A DNA stretch of 39,869 nucleotides from Euryarchaeota archaeon UBA125. Its GTDB lineage: Archaea > Thermoplasmatota > Poseidoniia > Poseidoniales > Thalassarchaeaceae. The translations under genes were made by a program, and so were the position numbers. This document shows positions 25,721 through 33,457 of the stretch, piece by piece (position 1 is the stretch's first letter; the number at the start of each line of letters is the position of its first letter). The stretch spans positions 2,242 through 42,110 of the forward strand of contig DAPV01000048.1 of assembly GCA_002502625.1 (NCBI GenBank), in the 5' to 3' direction. The notes below the pieces were generated by a model that worked only from the letters and a program-made list of their open reading frames with translations, made no database searches and was not told the origin of the DNA.

Positions 25721-27519
25721 CTTTCACTTCTAGATGAAGAAAATGCTTTCCATAGTTGATTCCCATTTCCAGAAATAATTACTGGATGAAGAGGATCTTT
25801 AGCTGGAACCACATCAAATTCCATGATTCCTCCTCTTCGAGAAATTGTTAACTTAACTTCTTGTTCTACATTACCTCTTAATGCACCCTTCAAATCTGAT
25901 GATTTCCTAGTTCTTCTTCCATTGATTGCAATAATCTCATCCCCTGGTTGAAGTTGATTTCTTAACGGACTTTCTGCTAAAAATTTCGAAATTCGCAATG
26001 GTGATTCAGAAAGATGTACCCCTAACCACCCTACTTGGTCATCTGATTCCACAGGATCAAGTTTTCTCCCCATTCCTTTGGACCATTCTAACATATTAGG
26101 GGCTCCCAATCCATGTACTAATCGACGGACAACTCCATTCAACCTTCCTCTGCTAAGTCGATTCATAGAAGAAACAATATCTTTCTCGATTATCGGTCGA
26201 GGTTCTAATCCACCTGAACCTGAATCTCCCTCAATATGTAACCCATGTCGTTTCCAAAGGTCAACCATTACGTCATCTAATCCAATTTCCCCTTTAGTTC
26301 TCTTTCTCATCTCTAAATCCATACACATAGCTGCAATTTCACCTTGCAAATAATATGAAATTGTAGTTTCAGGAGAATGAGGATGTGGACGATATAGATG
26401 ATACCATGACTCAAAACTTGAATCTGAAAGACATTGATGATCCCAGCCAGACATAGAGTGGAAACGAGTTAATTTTCTCTTCAAATCTGTAGACCAATCT
26501 TCATCTGACCAAACTCCACTACGAAGACATATCATATCGCCAAGCCAACTGGTTACCCCCTCAAACCACCATAAAAGATCAGTATGCATCTCTTGAGACA
26601 AATCATAATCATCAAAGGTTCGGGGACGAAGACGTTTCACATTCCAAGCATGAACATATTCATGAGAAATAAGTGAAATGAGATCTCTCCATCCATCTTT
26701 ATCTCCAGGATCAAGTGAACTTCGACGCATTTGGCTAGACTGGCTCCCTGTGTGCTCTAATCCACCTCTTGCTTTCTCAGTTAAATGAAGAATAACTGCA
26801 TAATTATCCCACGGAGGTTCTCCAAATAATGCGTGGAATTCAGAAAATAAATCACTCATTGATTTGACTAAGAAATCAATTCTCTGAGAGGGGATCTCTA
26901 CTCCACCTGCATCCCAAAGTTTGAGTCTAAATTCTCGACCCCCGGCTTGGAATAATATCTCTTCATTAGCATTAGCTTCTATGATACCATCATATAATGC
27001 GTCACGAGAATTTGCTGTCCAAATAGACTTGACAATGTCTCCATCTTTATTACTTGAAACAAATTTCAATTGAGTTGTAGCAGACCAGTTTGGTGGATGC
27101 ATTAATTCAACAACATATGGGCCTTCAGAATGATTTGAACCAGCAATTACTCTAGGGAATGTTGCAGAAGGGATCATATGAAAATGACTGGAATCAATAT
27201 GATTAGTTCGTACGCTCAAGTCATTCCCAAAAGCAAACCAACTAACATAGATTGACGATGCCCCCTTCGGGATTTTTATTATTATTTCATCAGGACCACG
27301 GCGCTCTATTTTACAATCGAAATTATTTCCCGATACCATTGCCCAAGCACTCATATCATGGACCAATCTTCTAGGTTCTCTAATGAGATATGAGCCTGGA
27401 GACCATCTTGGAAAAGCCAAAATTAACCTTGAACCAACAGGATTAGAAATTTCAATTCCTGCATAGAATCTTTGTTCATCTCTTGTAGAAACATCAAGTA
27501 TATACTTAATCTCACTCAT
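25717..27519 (-). CDS. M61-family metallopeptidase with PDZ domain
   Basis: The 600-residue protein has the M61 (glycyl aminopeptidase) plan. An N-terminal beta domain contains PRWSPGSYLIREPRRLV. The GGLEHTGS motif lies at 252-259, the zinc site HEYVH at 286-290 is followed by WNVKRLRP, and a probable third ligand is Glu320 in WWFEGVTSW. A PDZ domain occupies about 500-585 (VGWLGVHL, LQPGDEIIAINGRR, VKLTISRRGG). No signal peptide is visible, so it should act in the cytoplasm, trimming peptides. The start overlaps the HEAT-repeat gene's stop by eight bases (ATGAGTGA). Confidence 0.88.
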   Translation of the reverse strand: MSEIKYILDVSTRDEQRFYAGIEISNPVGSRLILAFPRWSPGSYLIREPRRLVHDMSAWAMVSGNNFDCKIERRGPDEIIIKIPKGASSIYVSWFAFGNDLSVRTNHIDSSHFHMIPSATFPRVIAGSNHSEGPYVVELMHPPNWSATTQLKFVSSNKDGDIVKSIWTANSRDALYDGIIEANANEEILFQAGGREFRLKLWDAGGVEIPSQRIDFLVKSMSDLFSEFHALFGEPPWDNYAVILHLTEKARGGLEHTGSQSSQMRRSSLDPGDKDGWRDLISLISHEYVHAWNVKRLRPRTFDDYDLSQEMHTDLLWWFEGVTSWLGDMICLRSGVWSDEDWSTDLKRKLTRFHSMSGWDHQCLSDSSFESWYHLYRPHPHSPETTISYYLQGEIAAMCMDLEMRKRTKGEIGLDDVMVDLWKRHGLHIEGDSGSGGLEPRPIIEKDIVSSMNRLSRGRLNGVVRRLVHGLGAPNMLEWSKGMGRKLDPVESDDQVGWLGVHLSESPLRISKFLAESPLRNQLQPGDEIIAINGRRTRKSSDLKGALRGNVEQEVKLTISRRGGIMEFDVVPAKDPLHPVIISGNGNQLWKAFSSSRSES

Positions 27520-28543
27520 TACTTACCTCACCTTTACCTAACATACTCCTGTCATTAAGAACTTCTATCGCCATAGATTTCACCGGTCCTTCATCTATTC
27601 CTTCTGAAATTTTTACAACTGCAGATAATGTTTCTTTTCCAAAATTACGCCCAATCAAATCCTCAAGATATCTCATCTTTCGGATATCATTGCATTTTCC
27701 AAGTAACAACTTCGCTCTAATAGAATCTACTTCGATTGAAGGAGAATTCCTAATTAATCTAGGAATCAATGAATTAGAAGGTACTTCCATCAATAAACCA
27801 AGAATCTCTTCAGAAGCCCAATCTAAACTATCAGAAAAAACTTCGATAACTACTTCCATAGTTTCACTCGAATGATTGGAAATAATAGATTTTGTATCTT
27901 CAATAATCAGCTTGTTCTCAGAATAAATTCGACGATATGCAGTGGAACGAACTAAAGGCGATGAATGAACTAAAAAATCTCTAATTTTATCAATCTCTAA
28001 AGATTCAGAATTTAATGCTTCAATTGACTTAGAAATCACTATTGGAGAGGAATCACTTAATCCTTTGAGAACAAGTTGTTCCATCCCTCTAACAATTGCA
28101 CTTTCAATAACAGCTCTTCTTACATTAACAAAATTTGAATTTAATCCATCAACTGTAATCTCATGAAATTGATCATCTGAAAATTGTCTTAAAGATACAA
28201 TCCATGCTCTTTTTGCCACCTCAGGTTCTGAATCAGTTCTTAATTTAGATAAAATTTGACTAGCATCATCATATCTACCTGCTATCTCTAAAGAAAGTAG
28301 ACGGATTTCAATAGATTTATGTTTAGACAGACGTGTTAGAATTTCTTTGTTGCCCCCCTTATCCCATCTTCTGATTGCTTCAATAGATTGATCTACAAAC
28401 CATTGATCGTCTGAATCTAAAAATTGTAAAAAACCAGATAATGCAAACGGGTCATTTAATTCAAATAAATGCCTAATCGCTCGACGTCTCTGACGAACGT
28501 CCTTGTGAGAAAGACGTTCCACCTCCACTCTGACCGATACCAT
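27512..28543 (-). CDS. HEAT-repeat protein
   Basis: The 343-residue product is made of consecutive helical pairs of about 30 residues, beginning VEVERLSHKDVRQRRRAIRHL and continuing with units such as DDQWFVDQSIEAIRRW, HKSIEIRLLSLEIAGRYDDA, SEPEVAKRAWIVSLRQF, NFVNVRRAVIESAIVRG and SPLVRSTAYRRIY. This is a HEAT/Armadillo solenoid of about ten repeats, a protein-binding scaffold with no catalytic site. It is translationally coupled to the M61 peptidase, which may be a partner; that is inference from position. Confidence 0.75.
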   Translation of the reverse strand: MVSVRVEVERLSHKDVRQRRRAIRHLFELNDPFALSGFLQFLDSDDQWFVDQSIEAIRRWDKGGNKEILTRLSKHKSIEIRLLSLEIAGRYDDASQILSKLRTDSEPEVAKRAWIVSLRQFSDDQFHEITVDGLNSNFVNVRRAVIESAIVRGMEQLVLKGLSDSSPIVISKSIEALNSESLEIDKIRDFLVHSSPLVRSTAYRRIYSENKLIIEDTKSIISNHSSETMEVVIEVFSDSLDWASEEILGLLMEVPSNSLIPRLIRNSPSIEVDSIRAKLLLGKCNDIRKMRYLEDLIGRNFGKETLSAVVKISEGIDEGPVKSMAIEVLNDRSMLGKGEVSNE

Positions 28544-28585
28544 GAGGTGTACTACAGAAGGATACTCATCAACCCGTCGAGTGTA

Positions 28586-29362
28586 TTATCCAGTTCTATC
28601 TCGATGAGATGCCATCATTGAAGTAACTAATATTCCGATAATTAAACCAAAAATAAAACCTCTTTCTGATGCTCCAGGAGCTGCTCCTGCAAGGTCTCTG
28701 AAAGCGAACGCTAGTGAACCTGCAATAGGAATTATTCCAATGAAAAAACGACGGAACCATTCTGCCCTTGATGGAGGACGCCCCATAGGTCTCAGCATAA
28801 TATTCGAACGTTTCTCGATATACTGCCATCTGTGACTAGATGAAGAACGTCGAAGTTTAGAAGTTACATGATCGGCAACTGTATTGTCCACACCTCCACT
28901 ATCTGAACCTCGACCACTGCCAATTATCAGTCGAACTCTCCCTAATTCTTCTCGATTTTTAAGTAAATTTTTGACAATTAAATCAGCCCCCATTATATCA
29001 ATTTCATGAAGATCAATTGTTGGAGTACCTGCAGAATTGATGACATGTCTTCCAACAGACCAAGGAATATCTTTACTCACTGCTTGAATCTCAACAGGGT
29101 GCAAAATAGAACGAAGTATTTCCAACGTATCTTTTTTATCAACTGGCTGCGCTTTCTCATGACCTAATAGTCTAGAAACGCCTCCATAAGTAAAAATGAC
29201 AATAGAGGCAGTAGCACCTACTACTAATCCTATTCTTCCTGATGAAATTAAATCTACATCGTCAACTCCTCCCGCAAATATAGCAAGAAAGGAGCCCATA
29301 GTTGCAAAAATACAACCAATAAACAACGAAAGAAACAAGATCTCTCGATAGGTTAACGCCAT
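28586..29362 (-). CDS. Membrane protein with a central Smr-like domain
   Basis: The start at 29362 is preceded by AAGGGGGATAAT; upstream ATGs would overlap the divergent gene or lack a site. The 258-residue protein has two N-terminal membrane helices (ILFLSLFIGCIFATMGSFLA and IGLVVGATASIVIFTYGG). A soluble centre with TIDLHEIDIMGADLIVKNLL, VRLIIGSGRGSDSGG and VADHVTSKLRR resembles the Smr nuclease fold (DLH...GxGxGS pattern). Two C-terminal helices follow (FIGIIPIAGSLAFAF, GFIFGLIIGILVTSMMA). Smr domains bind or cut nucleic acid, but the usual DLHG reads DLHE, so activity is uncertain. Confidence 0.6.
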   Translation of the reverse strand: MALTYREILFLSLFIGCIFATMGSFLAIFAGGVDDVDLISSGRIGLVVGATASIVIFTYGGVSRLLGHEKAQPVDKKDTLEILRSILHPVEIQAVSKDIPWSVGRHVINSAGTPTIDLHEIDIMGADLIVKNLLKNREELGRVRLIIGSGRGSDSGGVDNTVADHVTSKLRRSSSSHRWQYIEKRSNIMLRPMGRPPSRAEWFRRFFIGIIPIAGSLAFAFRDLAGAAPGASERGFIFGLIIGILVTSMMASHRDRTG

Positions 29363-29453
29363 ATTATCCCCCTTTACTCTAAGCATTACCGTATGATGTA
29401 TTCGGAGAACTATATGCCGAAGAATCAAAATCCTAAGGTAGGTACGTTCGTTC

Positions 29454-30212
29454 ATGCTCCCAAACGGTAGAGAAGACCGTGATCGAGAGAAAAGAATGGC
29501 GATCTATATTTCAGCATTCTTTGGAGGATATTTATTTCTCGTTTTTTTAGCACCTATTGCTCTACCAACAAATACTATTCCGGAACTATCCGGGAGAGCA
29601 AATGCAATCGATTACATGACAGAGGATGGGAGCACAGGATGGGGGAACAATGATTGGCCAGAAGGCTCAAAATTAGGACACAATCAATCAGCACATGGTG
29701 GATCTTTTGCTTGGTCAGAATTGAATCCAATTTGGGCGTTTACCTATGGATTCGCAGATCTTAATTGCCATCAAAAACATTACAGATCGTGGGAAATTAA
29801 TGGAAATCAACTCGCATTTTGTGCTAGAGATGTAGGTATTTTTGCAGGAGTCGTGATAGGAGCAGCTGTTTTCGGAAGATTAGGATATAATCGTTGGACA
29901 TTACGTGATACATTTCTATCTATTTTTCCAGACCAATGGCTAGAAACGGTATATCAAAAAAATCTTCGAGGTATTGCAAGTCTTTGCATTGCATCAATTC
30001 TGATTATCCCAATGGGTATAGACGGATTCACTCAATTGCTTACTGATTATGAATCTAATAATTTATTGCGTTTAATCACAGGACTAGGTTTTGGTATTGC
30101 CTTAGGTCTGATATTTGTTGCCAGCCTAAGTGCACGTCCAAATGAATTTGAAGGAGCTTGGCAAGTTTCACTTCCAGGTGGAGCGCGATTCCAAGTAAAA
30201 GAAGAGGAATAA
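29454..30212 (+). CDS. DUF2085-like membrane protein
   Basis: The 252-residue protein has a CHQ motif (Cys105-His106-Gln107) within LNCHQKHYRSWEINGNQLAFCARDVGIFAGVVIG, which matches the DUF2085 pattern of CHQ...RS...G-x-Q...CAR-x-x-GI. About five membrane helices are seen: YISAFFGGYLFLVFLAPIAL, the GIFAGVVIGAAVF segment, ASLCIASILIIPMGIDG and LGFGIALGLIFVASL. A loop of about 60 residues rich in Asn, Gly and Trp follows the first helix. Function of the family is unknown. An ATG at 29496 is an alternative start. The stop abuts that of the thymidylate kinase gene. Confidence 0.68.
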   Translation: MLPNGREDRDREKRMAIYISAFFGGYLFLVFLAPIALPTNTIPELSGRANAIDYMTEDGSTGWGNNDWPEGSKLGHNQSAHGGSFAWSELNPIWAFTYGFADLNCHQKHYRSWEINGNQLAFCARDVGIFAGVVIGAAVFGRLGYNRWTLRDTFLSIFPDQWLETVYQKNLRGIASLCIASILIIPMGIDGFTQLLTDYESNNLLRLITGLGFGIALGLIFVASLSARPNEFEGAWQVSLPGGARFQVKEEE

Positions 30213-31562
30213 TCAATCTCCTCTGTACCAACGACGGAATTCATCAATATCTTCAGGTATTTTGCTACCTTTCCCTCTACCACATCCGATTACTTGGAAT
30301 CTTTGAATACACATTTTAACATCTGAAATTAGAGAATCGCCACCATCTTTCAGAAGATTTGTCAAAGCATCTTTCCACCTAGGAGAATGACCTGCTTTAC
30401 GATGCCATTCATGCAATTTTTGGCGGATAGGGCCTAACAATAAAGCGAGTTTTCCAAAGGCTTGCCAATCGGGTCTTAACTCAGATCTTGGTGCTTCACG
30501 ACCTAATATAGTACGATGTCTCCTAATCCATTGGTGAACATCAAGAAATTGAATCATTCTCTGAGTGTGCCTATGACTCACAGTACGAACAGGGCCTAAT
30601 GTAGAACGAAGTTGTTTAACATCAGCAGATGAAATCATACTCAGGGTGCCAATAATAGAAAATACTGTTTCTGAGAGAGCCACTTTCGGTATGGTAGATG
30701 CTAATTTAGAATTTGTAGAATTCCAAGCATCGGAATATATTTTCATAGCATTAGAAAGAATCTTCCAAGGAGCTTCTCCTTGAAGCCAATCCTCATGATC
30801 TCTTCTAGGAGACGCACCTACGTCAAGAGTTTGTTGACCATCATTTGCATCCATAGACTTTCTAATTAGATTCAATTCAACTTCTTGCAAACTAACATTT
30901 ATCGGAGAAGGTCGAGAATTAAGAAATCGACGAATAGTACTGCGAATTTTTTCCTCTAATTCTGATTCAGTACCATGATTCATTATTGGGCCGATTATTG
31001 CACCCTTATCAAACGGTGAAGGCATAGAAATATCTCCACCCAATAAACTATGAAATCCTGAGCGAATTTTTTTCTGTAATTCATCTGTCTCAAAATACTC
31101 AGTTTTATTCATAGTCTCCATACGTAATGTTTCCTGATTAATTCTCTTCAATGCAACTTCAGGATCACAATCCAACCAAATTGTGAGATCAGGAACCATA
31201 GCTCCAGAATTAAGCCTAGCAACTTGATCTAATCCCAAATCCCCTACTATTCCTTGGTAAACTAATGAAGAATGTACATTCCTTTCTGAAATTACTACTG
31301 AACCCATCGCTAACCTAGGGCGAATCCACATATGAGAATGATCTAATCTATCGGCTGCAAAGAATCCGGCTTCTTGTAATGGACCTGCATCGCCTGTGCG
31401 AACAGATTCAACTGCCAACTTACCCAGTGGATGATTTCTTCGAGGTTCAGCTGTGATTTCAACAGAAGAAAAAGATGCCTCCTTGAGTAAAACTTCTGAA
31501 ACCATCTTAGTAGCGGTTCCCTTTCCAGAGCCATCTCCACCTTCCAGAGTAATGAGATACAT
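30213..31562 (-). CDS. tmk: Thymidylate kinase with unusual C-terminal extension
   Basis: Residues 1 to about 212 are a dTMP kinase: P-loop GGDGSGKGT (8-16), ITAEPRRNHPLG, FFAADRLDHSHMWI, ERNVHSSLVYQG (93-104) and a WLDCDPEVALKRI strand-helix. dTMP kinase makes dTDP for DNA synthesis. The conserved DR motif after the fourth strand is ER here (Glu93-Arg94). Residues about 215-449 form a basic helical extension of unknown function (HRHTQRMIQFLDVHQWIRRH, PRSELRPDWQAFGKLALLL), roughly doubling the usual 200-residue length. GAGGAG lies before the ATG; the upstream gene stops four bases away. Confidence 0.85.
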   Translation of the reverse strand: MYLITLEGGDGSGKGTATKMVSEVLLKEASFSSVEITAEPRRNHPLGKLAVESVRTGDAGPLQEAGFFAADRLDHSHMWIRPRLAMGSVVISERNVHSSLVYQGIVGDLGLDQVARLNSGAMVPDLTIWLDCDPEVALKRINQETLRMETMNKTEYFETDELQKKIRSGFHSLLGGDISMPSPFDKGAIIGPIMNHGTESELEEKIRSTIRRFLNSRPSPINVSLQEVELNLIRKSMDANDGQQTLDVGASPRRDHEDWLQGEAPWKILSNAMKIYSDAWNSTNSKLASTIPKVALSETVFSIIGTLSMISSADVKQLRSTLGPVRTVSHRHTQRMIQFLDVHQWIRRHRTILGREAPRSELRPDWQAFGKLALLLGPIRQKLHEWHRKAGHSPRWKDALTNLLKDGGDSLISDVKMCIQRFQVIGCGRGKGSKIPEDIDEFRRWYRGD

Positions 31563-31566
31563 GGCC

Positions 31567-32424
31567 TTACTCCTCGGGTTCTATTTGGTCCGAGAACTGC
31601 TTTTTAGCGAGACGATTTAGAGCCATTCCACTTAAAATTAAACCAGGACCAATAAAAACGCCACCTCTACTAAAAAGAGCCAATCCTGACAGCCATTGTG
31701 CTCTCCTATACGAATTCCCTCGAAGTGTTTCCATTGCTGCTCCAAAACCCAATGCAGAAGAAAATACTGTGAAAAATGCTACAACCGTTCCTAATCTTAT
31801 GTTATCCTCTAGGTTACTAGCTAGTCTGAGATCGACTTCATGTATTCCATCTCCTGCTCGCAATGTAATAGTCAATTGAGAAATCTCACCAGGGATCAAC
31901 ACCCTTCTTTCAGTGATATTTCCCTCTGATTGTATTTCTATTACTCTTACCTCCGTAGGTTGATCAGAAAACTGGAAACGACCATCTTGATCAGTAAATT
32001 GTCTATCGATTAATTCATCTGAACCATCTAACAACCTAATCTCAACACCTTCGGGGGCATTACCTCCATTCTCATCATCCAAAATCTCAGTAACAACCAG
32101 TCCAGAAATTGTTTGATCAGCATCTATAAGTTGAGAATTTTCTCCTAATATATCAGAGGGGTCAGCTGCAATAGAAAGAACTCCGAACCAAAAACCGAGT
32201 AGACTACCTGCAATTATCAAAACAATTGCCATTCGTCTAACAGTGGGTAGACTTCCACCAAATTCTAAACCATCATGAATTGCCTTAATTGCAATTTCAC
32301 TTGCTTCTTCCCTAATTTCTGACGAATCCATTCTTATTTCATCAGGATCATGGTCTAACTCTGCTTCAAGATCATCAAATTCGTCCACAAGACGGACCTC
32401 GACGATATCATCTTCATCATCCAT
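31567..32424 (-). CDS. Membrane protein with a carboxypeptidase-regulatory-like domain
   Basis: The start at 32424 overlaps the preceding stop by eight bases (ATGGATGA) and begins MDDEDDIVEVRLVDEFDD; a more upstream ATG (32505) would add 27 residues inside that gene. After an acidic N terminus, the 285-residue protein has one helix (MAIVLIIAGSLLGFWFGVLS). A beta-sandwich follows (TISGLVVTEI, APEGVEIRLLDGSDELIDRQ, FTDQDGRFQFSDQPTEVRVI) of the CarboxypepD_reg type. Two more helices come near the end (LGTVVAFFTVFSSALGFGAA, GGVFIGPGLILSGMAL). It is probably held at the membrane with the sandwich outside. Function unknown. Confidence 0.7.
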   Translation of the reverse strand: MDDEDDIVEVRLVDEFDDLEAELDHDPDEIRMDSSEIREEASEIAIKAIHDGLEFGGSLPTVRRMAIVLIIAGSLLGFWFGVLSIAADPSDILGENSQLIDADQTISGLVVTEILDDENGGNAPEGVEIRLLDGSDELIDRQFTDQDGRFQFSDQPTEVRVIEIQSEGNITERRVLIPGEISQLTITLRAGDGIHEVDLRLASNLEDNIRLGTVVAFFTVFSSALGFGAAMETLRGNSYRRAQWLSGLALFSRGGVFIGPGLILSGMALNRLAKKQFSDQIEPEE

Positions 32425-33406
32425 ATGGCGGCCCCCCAAGTCTTCCGAGAGGTGGTGAGGCTTGAATCTCCTTCGGTCCCCTGATAGAAAAGAGAAAAGA
32501 GCCAATTAGTGGAAAAGTAATTGTTATCGAGACTAAAATCCCTATCAAATAATTCACTTGAAAATCATCTATTAAACTATTATCTTCGATAAGAAAATTT
32601 ATGCGATGAAAATCTGACCAATTCTTACCAGTTATCCAAAAATCTCCAGAAGATGGGTCAAAGGCAATTCCATTCAATACACTTCCATTTGTGATTGAAC
32701 TATATTCACTGGTCAATGATGATAAATCAATGTAACCGGTAACAATTCCAGTTTGAATATCTATTTCATAAATACGACTATCGTACCATCGATTAGCATA
32801 TATTTTGTTTTCAACACACTCTAATTCGTTTATGTTATCTAAAAAGTCACCATCAAATTTTACATTGACAAATGATAATTCGGTCATATCAACAGGATCT
32901 CTGAAGGTTATCTTTGATGAACCATCAGATATAGCAAGCATATCATTCAATGAACATATTCCCCATCCCTCACCTGGAATTACTGATTCATTATTATTCT
33001 CAAAATCCAGTGAATAACGCAATACTCTACCAGATTTCCAAGTTAAAACTATGATTTGGTCGTCAAAAATGGTTAATCCTTCTCCAAACAATTCTGAAGA
33101 AAGATTTACTGTCTCGATTGGTTTTCCTGAACCAATATCAAAAGAACGGACTGATGAGTGACCATACAGCCCTCCAGATTCGTACATTTTACCATCATAA
33201 ATTTCGAGACCTTGGGTGAAGACTGCGGTTTCTTTGGAGACACTTTGGACAAGATTCCAATTTATTTCCTCGGCTTCAAAAGAATCAGAATTAGCAGCAA
33301 ATTGTCTTGAATCTAATGAACTAATCATCGGGGGGTTCAAAGACTGACTGAGTAGCATCACGGACAGGAGGATGAGAGCTGCCAGTATAGTGCCCCGAGT
33401 GCGCAT
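32417..33406 (-). CDS. Glutaminyl-peptide cyclotransferase-like exported protein
   Basis: The start at 33406 (MRTRGTILAALILLSVMLLS, a signal peptide) is chosen because a TATA-like box lies about 28 bases upstream; an ATG at 33424 is the alternative. The 329-residue protein matches the plant/bacterial glutamine cyclotransferase propeller (PF05096 type): FTQGLEIYDGKMYESGGLYG, SSELFGEGLTIFDDQIIVLTW, INELECVENKIYANRWYDSR and LNGIAFDPSSGDFWITGKNW. The enzyme converts N-terminal glutamine to pyroglutamate. A C-terminal membrane helix (YLIGILVSITITFPLIGSFL) anchors it at the surface. It overlaps the downstream gene by eight bases. Confidence 0.87.
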   Translation of the reverse strand: MRTRGTILAALILLSVMLLSQSLNPPMISSLDSRQFAANSDSFEAEEINWNLVQSVSKETAVFTQGLEIYDGKMYESGGLYGHSSVRSFDIGSGKPIETVNLSSELFGEGLTIFDDQIIVLTWKSGRVLRYSLDFENNNESVIPGEGWGICSLNDMLAISDGSSKITFRDPVDMTELSFVNVKFDGDFLDNINELECVENKIYANRWYDSRIYEIDIQTGIVTGYIDLSSLTSEYSSITNGSVLNGIAFDPSSGDFWITGKNWSDFHRINFLIEDNSLIDDFQVNYLIGILVSITITFPLIGSFLFSIRGPKEIQASPPLGRLGGPPYG

Positions 33407-33430
33407 GTACGAACCACGCTCCATCGAGAC

Positions 33431-33438
33431 TTAAATAC
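33431..33438. promoter_or_regulatory. TATA-like box shared by two divergent genes
   Basis: TTAAATAC on the plus strand (GTATTTAA on the minus strand) is centred about 24 bases before the ATG of the 33458 gene and about 28 bases before the ATG of the 33406 minus-strand gene. Both distances suit leaderless archaeal transcripts. No other TATA-like element exists in the 51-base gap. Confidence 0.6.
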
Positions 33439-33457
33439 GACATCATAACGATGTAGG

